The notes under the pieces are model-generated. The model worked only from the letters and a program-made list of their open reading frames with translations. It was not told the origin of the DNA and ran no database searches. Of a stretch of DNA of 64,000 nucleotides, positions 42,953-51,389 are shown piece by piece. The DNA comes from Campylobacter aviculae (lineage in GTDB: Bacteria; Campylobacterota; Campylobacteria; Campylobacterales; Campylobacteraceae), in contig NZ_NXMA01000007.1 of assembly GCF_005406215.1 (NCBI RefSeq), positions 1 through 64,000 on the forward strand. Direction: 5' to 3'. How positions within the stretch are numbered: position 1 is the stretch's first letter; each line of letters begins with the position of its first letter. Made by a program: the position numbers and the translations under genes.

Positions 42953-44284
42953 TTAAAGTATAAAATCTTTTTGATTTTCCAAATTCATAATTTGTTTTAG
43001 CACATCATTAGCTTTTTCTTCTGTAAGGCTTAATTGGGCATTATTTAAAAATTTTTCTTTTAATTCTTCAAAGCTTAAAGGGTTATCAAAATTTCCTCTA
43101 TTAATAAAAACATCTTTTTGAATGACTTCTCCATTTTGCAAAGTTACTTTTATATGTCCTGGAAAATATTTTGGAAATCCTGTAGATTGTTTTTTCTCAT
43201 AAGTGATTTTTTGTGCAAAATTTATAAGTTCTTTACGCGTTAAATTTTCATAAGAATTTAATGTAATTTTACCATCAAAAAAACCTAAAGCCATTAAAAA
43301 AGGTAAGGAAAATTTAGCTTCATAGGCAGTTTTTGGTTGATATTTTTTTTCAATTGGATCACAAACAAAAGAAATAGGAACCTCATCAACAAAACAATGG
43401 ATATTTTTTATTTCATCGGCTTTTAAACCATCATTTTTTAAAGAAATAGCACACTCAATAAAACCATGCGTAAAATGGCAGCTTGGATAAGGTTTGATAG
43501 AAACTTGCATGATCTGCCAAATTTGACCTAAAGCTTTATCAAGTTCTGTTTTATCCGAGTTTTCTTCTATGCCAAAGCATTTAAAAATATTATCTCTTCC
43601 TTCAAAAATACTCAAAGGCCCACTCATATTATTTTTAGCTAAATTTGCAACCAAAATACCATTTTTTACAACATTTGCTAAATGTAAAACTTTAGAATTA
43701 GATCCATTGGATAAAAATTCATTCACTCCACTTGCAAAACTTCCAGCAAGACCCAAGGCATTGATAATTTGTCCCTTGTTTAAATTTAGCAAAACCGCAC
43801 TTGCGCTTACACTTCCAAAAATTCCAGCAATAGCACTTGTGTGAAAGCCACGTTTATGAAAACTTCCTTTACTCGCAATACCCACTCTAGCGGCTATTTC
43901 CCAACCAATAATAAAAGCTTTTAAAATTTGTTTTGCGTCTTTGCAAACACTAAAACCATAGCTTAAGCAAAGTGGAGTTAAAAAAGCACTAGCATGTAAA
44001 ATCGCTTCTGTGTGAGTATCATCAAAATCAAGAGCATGAGAAGCGATTGTATTAAGCATGGTTGCATTAATGGCATCTATTTTTTGATCTTGCCCCCAAA
44101 CGGTCGTATTTCCTTCGGTTTTTAAGGCATTTAAAGCATTTAAAACACATTCTTCTTTGTGAGCAGCTAAGGCTGTCCCAAGGCTATCAAGCATGAGTTC
44201 TTTAGCTCTGCAAATTACATTTTGAGGTATATCATCAAAATGTAATTTCATAATAAATTCAGCTAATTTTTCACTATAAAACAT
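42953..44284 (-). CDS. MmgE/PrpD family protein
   Basis: A 443-residue intact member of the MmgE/PrpD family, which includes 2-methylcitrate dehydratase, cis-aconitate decarboxylase-type enzymes and iminodisuccinate epimerase. Family marks are DSLGTALAAH (~29-38), HALDFDDTH (~77-85), GWEIAARVG (~120-128) and KPYPSCHFTHG (~257-267). AGGAAAG precedes the ATG. The gene at the corresponding place in C. jejuni NCTC 11168 is a pseudogene as I remember, but here it is open. It is last in the ridA operon. The substrate cannot be read from sequence. Confidence 0.85.
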   Translation of the reverse strand: MFYSEKLAEFIMKLHFDDIPQNVICRAKELMLDSLGTALAAHKEECVLNALNALKTEGNTTVWGQDQKIDAINATMLNTIASHALDFDDTHTEAILHASAFLTPLCLSYGFSVCKDAKQILKAFIIGWEIAARVGIASKGSFHKRGFHTSAIAGIFGSVSASAVLLNLNKGQIINALGLAGSFASGVNEFLSNGSNSKVLHLANVVKNGILVANLAKNNMSGPLSIFEGRDNIFKCFGIEENSDKTELDKALGQIWQIMQVSIKPYPSCHFTHGFIECAISLKNDGLKADEIKNIHCFVDEVPISFVCDPIEKKYQPKTAYEAKFSLPFLMALGFFDGKITLNSYENLTRKELINFAQKITYEKKQSTGFPKYFPGHIKVTLQNGEVIQKDVFINRGNFDNPLSFEELKEKFLNNAQLSLTEEKANDVLKQIMNLENQKDFIL

Positions 44285-44292
44285 TTGCTTTC

Positions 44293-45659
44293 CTATTTCA
44301 AAATAGCACTATTTTTGATTTTTGCTAAAAATTCATCTACAAGTTTTGGTGCATAACCTACGTAAGTAGTTGCGTCAAGCAAAACATCAATTTCTTTTTC
44401 TTTTAAAACCTTAGAAACTCTTTTATCGGCTAGTAAAACTTCTTTGAAGGTTTTTTGTTTTTCGATACCCAACATAGCGTTTTCATAAACGATTTCATGG
44501 GCATGTTGCTTACCGTAGTGATCACTTAGAGCAAACATAACGCGTTCTGCTAAAACAAAACCATGAAGAGTATTTAAATTTTTAAGCATTTTATCTTTCT
44601 TAATTTCTAAATCACTTAATGCAAATTTCATATTAGCTAAAACTACAGAAAGCATTAAAAATATTTCAGGTAAAAGCTTCCATTCCATTTTCCAAACCTG
44701 CCCATCTCTTTCGTGTTCATGTCTTTCTATATCGCTAAGTATGGCTAAATTTGCTTTTAAAGCATTGCTTACCGTAACAGCATTTTCGCTGACCGCAGGA
44801 TTTCTTTTATGAGGCATAGTGCTAGATCCTACTTGACCTTTTCCAAAAGGTTCTGCTACTTCATCAATTTCATTGTGTGAAAGTATGAGAAGTTGATGAG
44901 CGATTTTGTTAAAAGTTGCATTGATATTGCCTAAAACATACCCTAATTCTATAAAACGATCGCGTGCAGGTTGCCAAGAAATATTTGGCACACAAAGACC
45001 TAAATTTTCTAAAGTTAGTTTTTCAACTTCATTAGCCTTTTCGCTTAAACTTGCTTTAGTTCCAACGGCTCCTACAATACTTCCAACATAAAGTCTTTTT
45101 TCAAGTTCTAATATTCTTTCAAAATGACGATCAAGTTCGCTAAGCCAAATAGCAACCTTGTGTCCAAAGGTTATAGGTAAGGCTTGTAAAGCTAAAGTTC
45201 TTCCCATCATCGCAGTATTTTTGTGAGTTTTAGCAAGTTTTACTAAGGCTTTTGCAATAGCTTTTACTCTTGCTTGATGATTTGCATGGCTTCTTTAAAT
45301 TGCAATACAATGCCTGTATCAATGATATCTTGAGTGGTAACTCCAAAATGAACAAATTCTCCCAAATTATCCTTACAAGCTTTTTCTAAGCCTCTTACTG
45401 TAGGAACTAGGGGATGCTTTGTTTTTTTAAATTCTGCAAAAATAAATTCCATATCCATAAATTTATAATATGCTTTTTTAGCTATTTCATCGGCTGCTTT
45501 TTTAGGGATGATTCCAAGTTTTGCTTGAGCTTTTGCTAAAGCTGCTTCAACATCAAGCCATTTTTGGATGCGATTTTCTTCGCAAAAGATAGCACGCATC
45601 TCTTGAGTGCTCCAAGAATCTGCTAGTAATTTATGATCAAATACGCTTATTCCAGTCAT
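44293..45659 (-). pseudogene. Fumarase/adenylosuccinate-lyase superfamily enzyme, frameshifted
   Basis: Two ORFs (45264-45659, first 131 residues; 44293-45210 in another frame, last 305) are parts of one lyase of about 455 residues. The N-terminal part has HFGVTTQDI; the C-terminal part has the GSSTMPHKRNP signature. The frame is lost near 45270, where a taa follows Lys-Gln-Glu; reading one frame over continues sensibly through Val-Lys-Ala-Ile-Ala-Lys-Ala-Leu to Met-Met-Gly-Arg-Thr. One base appears to be missing. There is no homopolymer, so this is not an ordinary contingency site. Relatives eliminate fumarate from N-succinyl compounds (PurB, EDDS lyase) or act as PcaB. It overlaps the MetC-like gene (ATGA) and has AAAGGAG before its ATG. 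Confidence 0.88.
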
Positions 45660-46828
45660 TTTTTCTCCTTTTTAATTTTTTCAAAAGCCTGTTCTAAATC
45701 AGCTATAAGATCTTTGGTATCTTCTAATCCTATGTGAAATCTCACAAATGGACCTCTCTTACTCCAATCACTTGCAGTTCTAGGAGGGGTTGTTACTGTG
45801 GCTAAGCTTTCATATCCACCCCAACTTGCCCCTATGGAAAAATATTTTAAATAATCCACAAAAGCAATGGCATCATTTTGATCATATCCATCATTGAATT
45901 CTATAGTGATCATTCCATTGCTTCCTTTATGATCGCGCATAAAAATTTCATGATTTGGGTGAGATTTAAGTTTTGGATAAAAAATAGTTTTGATTTCTTT
46001 TCTTGTTTTTAGAAATTCAACTATTTCATCAGCACTTTTTTCATGAGCTTTCATTCTCACATCTAAAGTTCTCATGCCTCTAAGTACTAGATACACATCA
46101 TCAGGGCTTGTAGTAAAACCAAAAGCTTCCGGAAGTTCGTTGAAATTTTTCCATTCTTTTTGGTTGCAAACTACTATACCCATGGTAACATCTGAATGTC
46201 CGCTTAGATATTTTGTTGCCGCGATAACAGAAATATCAACCCCAAGCTCTAAAGGATTTAAAAAATATCCACTTGAATAAGTATTATCAATGGCAACTGG
46301 GATATTATGAGAATGTGCAATTTTGCAAAGCTTTGGCAAATCAATTATTTCATAAAGTATAGATCCTGGACTTTCACATAAAATCAGCTTAGTGTTGGCT
46401 TTGATTTTTTCCTCTACATCGCTAGCATCAGCCTTTAAAAAATCAACTTCAACACCTATTTTTTCTAAAAATTTGTCACAAATAGTTCTAACCGGTCCAT
46501 AAATTGCGTCTGTGATTAAAAAATGTGCGTCTTTGCTTGCATAATTTAAAAGCACCATAGCTAAAGCTGCAAGTCCAGTAGGGAAAAGTTGAGCTCTATA
46601 ACCACCTTCTAATTCACAAATGAGTTTTTCAAGTTCAAAATTAGTAGCAGTTCCTCTTGCTCCATAGCTTAAAACTCTTTCAGTTTTTCTTAATTCTCTG
46701 TATTTTTGCCAAGTTGCATGATCTTTAAAAAGTATAGTCGATGCACGCATTAAAGTTGGATTTACCGATCTTACCTCGGCATTTTGATCGCCTCTTCCTT
46801 GATGGATTAGCTTGGTTTTTGGTTTCAT
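45656..46828 (-). CDS. Cystathionine beta-lyase-like PLP enzyme
   Basis: A 390-residue Cys/Met-metabolism PLP-dependent enzyme (MetC type), full length. Conserved points: YGARGTATNFELE (~55-67), the Tyr-Gly segment, DNTYSSGYFLNPLELG (~182-197) and the PLP Lys in AATKYLSGHSD (~204-214). It would cleave a C-S bond of cystathionine or a related S-substituted cysteine to give an enamine/imine, pyruvate and ammonia. The operon's RidA handles such imines. In C. jejuni NCTC 11168 this gene is broken, as I remember. AAGGAG precedes the ATG. Confidence 0.87.
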   Translation of the reverse strand: MKPKTKLIHQGRGDQNAEVRSVNPTLMRASTILFKDHATWQKYRELRKTERVLSYGARGTATNFELEKLICELEGGYRAQLFPTGLAALAMVLLNYASKDAHFLITDAIYGPVRTICDKFLEKIGVEVDFLKADASDVEEKIKANTKLILCESPGSILYEIIDLPKLCKIAHSHNIPVAIDNTYSSGYFLNPLELGVDISVIAATKYLSGHSDVTMGIVVCNQKEWKNFNELPEAFGFTTSPDDVYLVLRGMRTLDVRMKAHEKSADEIVEFLKTRKEIKTIFYPKLKSHPNHEIFMRDHKGSNGMITIEFNDGYDQNDAIAFVDYLKYFSIGASWGGYESLATVTTPPRTASDWSKRGPFVRFHIGLEDTKDLIADLEQAFEKIKKEKK

Positions 46829-46840
46829 TTTTTCTCCTTT

Positions 46841-48333
46841 TTAAAGATAAATATAAGTCATTATGATATTAACAATACTTGCTACTAGCATAGGAATAGC
46901 CGTTCTTTTTACTACTGCAAAGGGACTCTGTTTTGTCATAGCAGATATCGCTAAAATCGCAGGAGCAATAGGACTGACACATCTTCCAAAACCTGTCATG
47001 ATTTGGATGGGTGTTATCATAGAAATGGTTTCAATTCCAAAATGTTTTGCTATATTTGGGATAAGCGGAGCAAAACTAAAAAACGCTGCATTTCCTGAAC
47101 CCATTAAAAAGGCACAAAAAGCAAGAAGTATGGAAACAGCTATAATGATAGCTAGCACTCCAAAACCTGCATTTTTTAAAATTTCTATTAAGGTATCTAC
47201 AAAACCTACTGATAAAAGCCCATTAGCAAATACCTGACCACAAACAATGAGCGAAACTGTAATCACAAATAAATGCCCCATTCCTTTAAAGAAAATCATT
47301 ATTGAATTTAAAGTTTCAATAACGCTTTTATAGCGCATCATCTCAAAAATAATGGCTATAAAAGTTGAAATCATCATAGCAACAGGAACATTAATTTTAA
47401 TACTTGATTGATAATGAATTTGCAATAAAGCCAAAATACTATCAAGTACAGAACTAAAACCTAGGATTAAAATCAAAGGTATGATCGGTAAAAGAGCATA
47501 TATCTTAGGTGGTTTTTTGATTTCTTTTTCTTTGTTTTCGTTTAGTTCTTCTTCAGCTTTTTGAGGATCAAAAACAAAATGTTCTTTTTTATCAAAAAAA
47601 TAATTGCAAAGATAGATAGAAATACCTACAGCTATAATAATAGGCAAAGTTGTAGAAAGTTGATAATGAACAAAATAAATTGCTGGGTCGATATTAGCTA
47701 CCTTTGAAGCCATGATCACATTACCACTTCCAGGCCCATGATCGATATATTGACAAATTGCAATCACACTCAAAGCAGAAAGTTTAGACACTCCTGTTCG
47801 AACTAGTATTGGATACATTGTTACCATAAGCAAAAGTGCTAAACCAGCATGAGAGGGTATAAAAAGAACTAAAAGTTGAGTGATAAAATATGCAAGTATG
47901 AGTAAAACATAGGGCGATTTTACCATTTTTAAAGGCTTTTCAAAGACTTTAAAAAGCGCATAAGAAGCTCCAACATGATCCATATACGCAGAAAAACCAG
48001 CTATACACATCAAAGTTAGTCCAAGACCTGCTAAAGTGCTTGATAAAGTTTGATTAAAAACTTCGAAAATATCGAAAAATCCTAAATTTAAAGATCCTTT
48101 TTTAAGGATAGGATGTCCTAATTCGTAAAAATCTATGCTTTTTAAAAAACTATAAATTTGCGATGGGGGGGGGTATTTGGTTCTGGGAACATATGAATTA
48201 AAAATGCGGCAATTGTTGCCACGCCAAGTAATAAAAATCCACTTAAAAGCAATGCCATATGGGCATTGACTTTTTTATAAAGCATGAAAATAAGTAAAAA
48301 AATACTTACAAATGAAAAAATAAGGCCTAGCAT
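46841..48333 (-). pseudogene. DcuC-like anaerobic C4-dicarboxylate transporter, phase-OFF at a C9 tract
   Basis: The N-terminal 53 residues (48333 down to the tract) and a second frame ending at 46841 form one transporter of about 497 residues with some 12 membrane segments. Current C9 (minus strand) leads to a stop ten codons later. With ten C (or seven) the frame passes through Thr-Pro-Pro-Pro-Ser and continues in frame to the stop at 46841. The gene is therefore complete but for one base and presumably reversible. DcuC-type carriers move succinate, fumarate or aspartate; here the operon suggests a larger dicarboxylate. AAAGGA precedes the ATG, 3 bp after ridA. Confidence 0.9.
48165..48173 (-). 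repeat. G9 tract (C9 in the transporter gene)
   Basis: Nine G on the plus strand inside the DcuC-like gene, at the point where the reading frame is lost. One more base restores it. Confidence 0.95.
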
Positions 48334-48336
48334 TTT

Positions 48337-48699
48337 TTATCCTTTTGAGGCAATAACCTCTATCTCCACCTTAGCTCCTTTTGGTAAATCTTTAACAGCA
48401 AAAGCACTTCTTGCAGGATAAGGAGCTTGGAAAAATTCGGCATAAACTTCATTAAAAGCGACAAAATCGGAAATATTAGCTAAAAAGCAAGTCGTTTTTA
48501 ACACTTTATCATAAGCAATTCCATTTTCTTCTAAAATGGCCCCAATATTTTTTAAAGATTGTTTAGTTTGTTCTTTTATATCTTCACTTTCTATTTCCCC
48601 TGAATTAGGATTGATAGGAAGTTGCCCAGAAATAAATAATAGCCCATTTGCTTCTCTATAAGCCGAGTATGGTCCAATAGCTTTTGGATAATTTGACAT
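48337..48699 (-). CDS. ridA: RidA/YjgF enamine/imine deaminase
   Basis: A 120-residue protein of the YjgF/YER057c/UK114 family, a trimer that hydrolyses reactive enamines/imines such as 2-aminoacrylate. AIGPYS near the N-terminus, the conserved Arg in PARSAFAV (~100-107) and the acidic VEIEVIA C-terminus are intact. AAGGAGA fixes the ATG at 48699; a longer ORF reaching 48750 has no ribosome site. First gene of the five-gene minus-strand operon and fitting as a partner of the MetC-like enzyme. Confidence 0.93.
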   Translation of the reverse strand: MSNYPKAIGPYSAYREANGLLFISGQLPINPNSGEIESEDIKEQTKQSLKNIGAILEENGIAYDKVLKTTCFLANISDFVAFNEVYAEFFQAPYPARSAFAVKDLPKGAKVEIEVIASKG

Positions 48700-48767
48700 T
48701 TTTTCTCCTTGAATATTAAATTTATTATTGTTATAATAGAATATTATCATTTTAAGAATAATTTGTC

Positions 48768-48797
48768 AATATTTTATTATTATGATAATAAAATATT
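48768..48797. promoter_or_regulatory. 30-bp dyad operator between ridA and the YheO-type regulator
   Basis: aatattttattat, a 4-base centre (tatg), and the exact reverse complement. It ends 6 bp upstream of the regulator's -10 box and about 70 bp before the ridA start, so a protein bound here could control both directions. The regulator next to it is the natural candidate. Confidence 0.55.
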
Positions 48798-48803
48798 ATT
48801 TTT

Positions 48804-48809
48804 TATAAT
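48804..48809 (+). promoter_or_regulatory. Promoter (-10 TATAAT) of the YheO-type regulator
   Basis: A perfect TATAAT preceded by T-rich DNA, 33 bases before the ATG at 48842, with the dyad directly upstream. Confidence 0.6.
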
Positions 48810-48841
48810 TTTAATCTTTAATAAGATAAAGGAAAGATTTA

Positions 48842-49510
48842 ATGGATGAAAAACAAAAGGAACAATTCATTAAGCTAACGAAATTTTTAGGGCAGGTTTT
48901 AGGCAAACAATATGAAGTTGTTTTTCATGTTATAGACAAAAAAGGTGCTTATATTGCTGCTATTGAAAACAGCCATATTAGTGGTAGAACTCTTGAGTCT
49001 CCCTTAAGTGCTTTTGCAAGTGAACTCATACAAAAAAAAGCTTATTTAAAAAAAGATTTTTTATATGATTATAAAGCTTTAATTGGAAAAAATAAGCTTG
49101 TAAGAGGATCAACTTTTTTTATAAAAAATGCTGATAAACTTGTAGGAATTTTGTGCATAAATCACGATACTAGCATTATAAGAGATGCTGTTTGTAAGAT
49201 TATAGATATAGAAAAGTTAGATGATATGGGTGAATTTTTAAGCCAAGATGAGAGTAGTAATTTGGAAATGAATGATTTGGCTAATGTAGAAACGTTAAGC
49301 CGTTCTATAGAGGAAATTTTAGCTCAAAATATTGATATGAATTATTTAAATTCAAATTACCAGCTTAGCGTTACACAAAAAGAAGAGATCGCAAAAACCT
49401 TATATGAAAAAGGTATTTTTAATATCAAAGGTGCTGTGTCTATCGTTGCAAAATTTTTAAAAATTTCAGAACCTAGTGTTTATAGATATCTTAAAAAATT
49501 TAAAAATTAG
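48842..49510 (+). CDS. YheO-like PAS / HTH transcriptional regulator (Cj1387c-like)
   Basis: A 222-residue protein. The N-terminal ~120 residues form a YheO-type PAS-like sensor domain (GKQYEVVFHVID, FFIKNADKLVGILCINHD). The C-terminal ~60 residues carry a helix-turn-helix (KEEIAKTLYEKGIFNIKGAV, then ISEPSVYRYLKK). AAAGGAAAG precedes the ATG. It is divergent from the ridA operon with a dyad in the gap, so it probably regulates that operon and itself. The ligand is unknown. Confidence 0.88.
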   Translation: MDEKQKEQFIKLTKFLGQVLGKQYEVVFHVIDKKGAYIAAIENSHISGRTLESPLSAFASELIQKKAYLKKDFLYDYKALIGKNKLVRGSTFFIKNADKLVGILCINHDTSIIRDAVCKIIDIEKLDDMGEFLSQDESSNLEMNDLANVETLSRSIEEILAQNIDMNYLNSNYQLSVTQKEEIAKTLYEKGIFNIKGAVSIVAKFLKISEPSVYRYLKKFKN

Positions 49511-49551
49511 GAATTTTATTCTATTTTAATACCATCATTTTTTATAAAAAT

Positions 49552-49577
49552 AATCACGATAAAATTTTATCGTGATT
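49552..49577. terminator. 26-bp perfect palindrome after the regulator
   Basis: aatcacgataaaa followed by its exact reverse complement, 42 bp after the stop codon. T-runs are weak, so it may be a terminator or a protein-binding dyad. The rest of the 185-bp gap holds only the promoter noted next. Confidence 0.55.
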
Positions 49578-49659
49578 TAGATTAACCCAACTAGATCCTT
49601 ATTATTTTAAAAAATATAAAATGATAATAAATTTCAAAATAAATTTAGCTTAATAATAT

Positions 49660-49665
49660 TATAAT
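49660..49665 (+). promoter_or_regulatory. Promoter (-10 TATAAT) of the DUF2325-fldA genes
   Basis: TATAAT 30 bases before the ATG at 49696, embedded in AT-rich repeats (ataatattataataataattatc) that resemble Fur/PerR-type boxes. I cannot score them, so iron or peroxide control is only a possibility. Confidence 0.5.
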
Positions 49666-49695
49666 AATAATTATCAAAATAAAAAAGAGGGTGTT

Positions 49696-50013
49696 ATGTC
49701 AGTTTTAGTTATCGGTGCAGATGAAATCACTCCTATAAAAGCAGTTTTATATGATTTAGGTGCTAAAAAAATTGAGCATTGGAACGCACGTAATGAAAAT
49801 AGAGTTAATCGCAAGCCTATTCCTTGCGATACAGAGTGTATAGTTATGCTTACGAGTTTTTTAAATCATAACACAATGAAAAAAATCAAAAATGAGGCAA
49901 AAAAAAGAAAAATTCCATTAGTATGTGCCAAAAGAAGTGTTAATTGTGTATATTGTGAATATTGTAAGATTTTTAACTTGGATAAAGAAAATTCTTGCAC
50001 TAAGGAGTTTTAA
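49696..50013 (+). CDS. DUF2325 protein (Cj1384c-like)
   Basis: A 105-residue small protein. The DUF2325 pattern is visible: VLVIGADEI at the start, HWNARNEN (~36-43), VMLTSFLNHNTM (~55-66) and a Cys-rich end with CVYCEYC (~93-99), which could bind metal. Function unknown. GAGGGTG before the ATG; its taa overlaps the next ATG. Confidence 0.82.
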   Translation: MSVLVIGADEITPIKAVLYDLGAKKIEHWNARNENRVNRKPIPCDTECIVMLTSFLNHNTMKKIKNEAKKRKIPLVCAKRSVNCVYCEYCKIFNLDKENSCTKEF

Positions 50014-50693
50014 TGTTGTTCGGCTTTAACCAGAATCAAGATATTATTCCTGAAATTTATAGCTCCTTAAATAAGCAAGATCTTATAATGACTTTTTTAA
50101 TTCAGTATAATTTTTGCGTAGATGAAAAACTAAAAATTCCGCTTTTTTACGGAAAGAATGCTAAGAGTATTCGTGATGTTTTTGAAAAATTTATTTATGA
50201 TATTTCTCATGTTCATTTTGGAAAAATAAAAAATATTTTCAAATTGAGACTTAAAGCAACAAATAAGGGATTTATTTTTAAGACAAAAAGCGTGAAAAAA
50301 TATAATCTAAAACAAATTTTTAAAAATTATTATTATGGAATGTGTTTTAATACTCATAATTTATTTTGTGATTATGTTTATAATAAAATTTCTAAGCAAA
50401 ATATAGATAGAGTAGTCGATCAAAAAGATAACCTTATTATCGTTGATCAAAAATGTGCAATTTTACCACTTTGTAAGGAAATAGATATACATAATTTAGA
50501 AATTGAAAATGAAATTCATAAATTATTAACTTTAATAAGAGAAAATAATTTTGATAGATTTTATATAGTTTGTCCGCGTAATGAAAATTTTACGCATTTT
50601 ATAGAAATCAAACATTTTTTGTGTGATTTAAATAAAACTATGTTAAAATTAGTCCCATATAAAATATCAAATCAACTTATAAGGAGGAAATAA
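50013..50693 (+). CDS. Conserved hypothetical protein (Cj1383c-like)
   Basis: A 226-residue basic, mostly soluble protein. I recognise no domain. Cys residues are scattered and there is no signal peptide. It is coupled to both neighbours by TAATG overlaps, so it probably works with the DUF2325 protein and flavodoxin. Confidence 0.65.
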   Translation: MLFGFNQNQDIIPEIYSSLNKQDLIMTFLIQYNFCVDEKLKIPLFYGKNAKSIRDVFEKFIYDISHVHFGKIKNIFKLRLKATNKGFIFKTKSVKKYNLKQIFKNYYYGMCFNTHNLFCDYVYNKISKQNIDRVVDQKDNLIIVDQKCAILPLCKEIDIHNLEIENEIHKLLTLIRENNFDRFYIVCPRNENFTHFIEIKHFLCDLNKTMLKLVPYKISNQLIRRK

Positions 50694-51184
50694 TGTCAGT
50701 GGCAGTAGTTTATGGAAGTGCTATGGGTAATACAGAAGGTGCAGCGAATATGATCGCTTCAAAATTGGGAATCAGTGATGTATTAAATATCGCAGATATT
50801 GATGCAGCTAAAATCAATTCCTATGATAAACTCATTTGTGGAACTTCTACTTGGGGAAGTGGAGATTTGCAAGATGATTGGGATGGTTTTGATTTTTCAG
50901 GACTAAGTCTCAATGGAAAAACTGTAGCGGTTTTTGGTATGGGTGATAGCGAAAGTTATTCGGATACTTTTTGTGGCGGTATGGGAAAATTGGCTGAAAA
51001 TTTAAAAAATGCAGGAGCAAATTTAGTTGGTGAAGTTTCAACCGATGGTTATAATTTTGAGTCAAGTGATGCAGTAGTAAATGGTAAATTTGTAGGACTT
51101 GCTTTGGATAATGATAATCAAGAAGATCAGACAGAAACAAGAATTGATGCTTGGTTAGAGCAAATTAAATCTTATTTTGCATAA
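50693..51184 (+). CDS. fldA: Flavodoxin
   Basis: A 163-residue flavodoxin. The FMN phosphate loop is GSAMGNTEGA (8-17), and isoalloxazine loops are TSTWGSGD (~50-57) and GMGDSESYSDTFCGG (~83-97). It is a low-potential electron carrier and the expected acceptor for pyruvate and 2-oxoglutarate oxidoreductases in Campylobacter. AAGGAGG precedes the ATG. A terminator follows. Confidence 0.96.
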   Translation: MSVAVVYGSAMGNTEGAANMIASKLGISDVLNIADIDAAKINSYDKLICGTSTWGSGDLQDDWDGFDFSGLSLNGKTVAVFGMGDSESYSDTFCGGMGKLAENLKNAGANLVGEVSTDGYNFESSDAVVNGKFVGLALDNDNQEDQTETRIDAWLEQIKSYFA

Positions 51185-51186
51185 TT

Positions 51187-51230
51187 TAAAATATCGACTT
51201 TTATGTCGATATTTTAAAATTTTTTATTTT
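51187..51230 (+). terminator. Intrinsic terminator of fldA
   Basis: A 12-bp stem (taaaatatcgac / gtcgatatttta) with a 6-base loop followed by an AT-rich run with six T. The remaining ~160 bp up to 51390 show nothing I can name. Confidence 0.82.
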
Positions 51231-51389
51231 AACTTACCTCCGCTTTTTCAAAACCTATACTTTAAAGCAAAAATCGTTTTTTTATAGAAAAAGATAAAAA
51301 AATAATAAAACCAAAATATATCTTCATCTCAAAAAGAATGTTGTTGAGATATAAAATAACAAGTTTGATTTGGATTGCAAAAATAGTAA

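Noticed and set aside
51241-51389. Remnant gene or RNA at the presumed inversion breakpoint after fldA
   Set aside because: I translated it loosely in several frames and found no family pattern and no stable hairpin beyond the fldA terminator.
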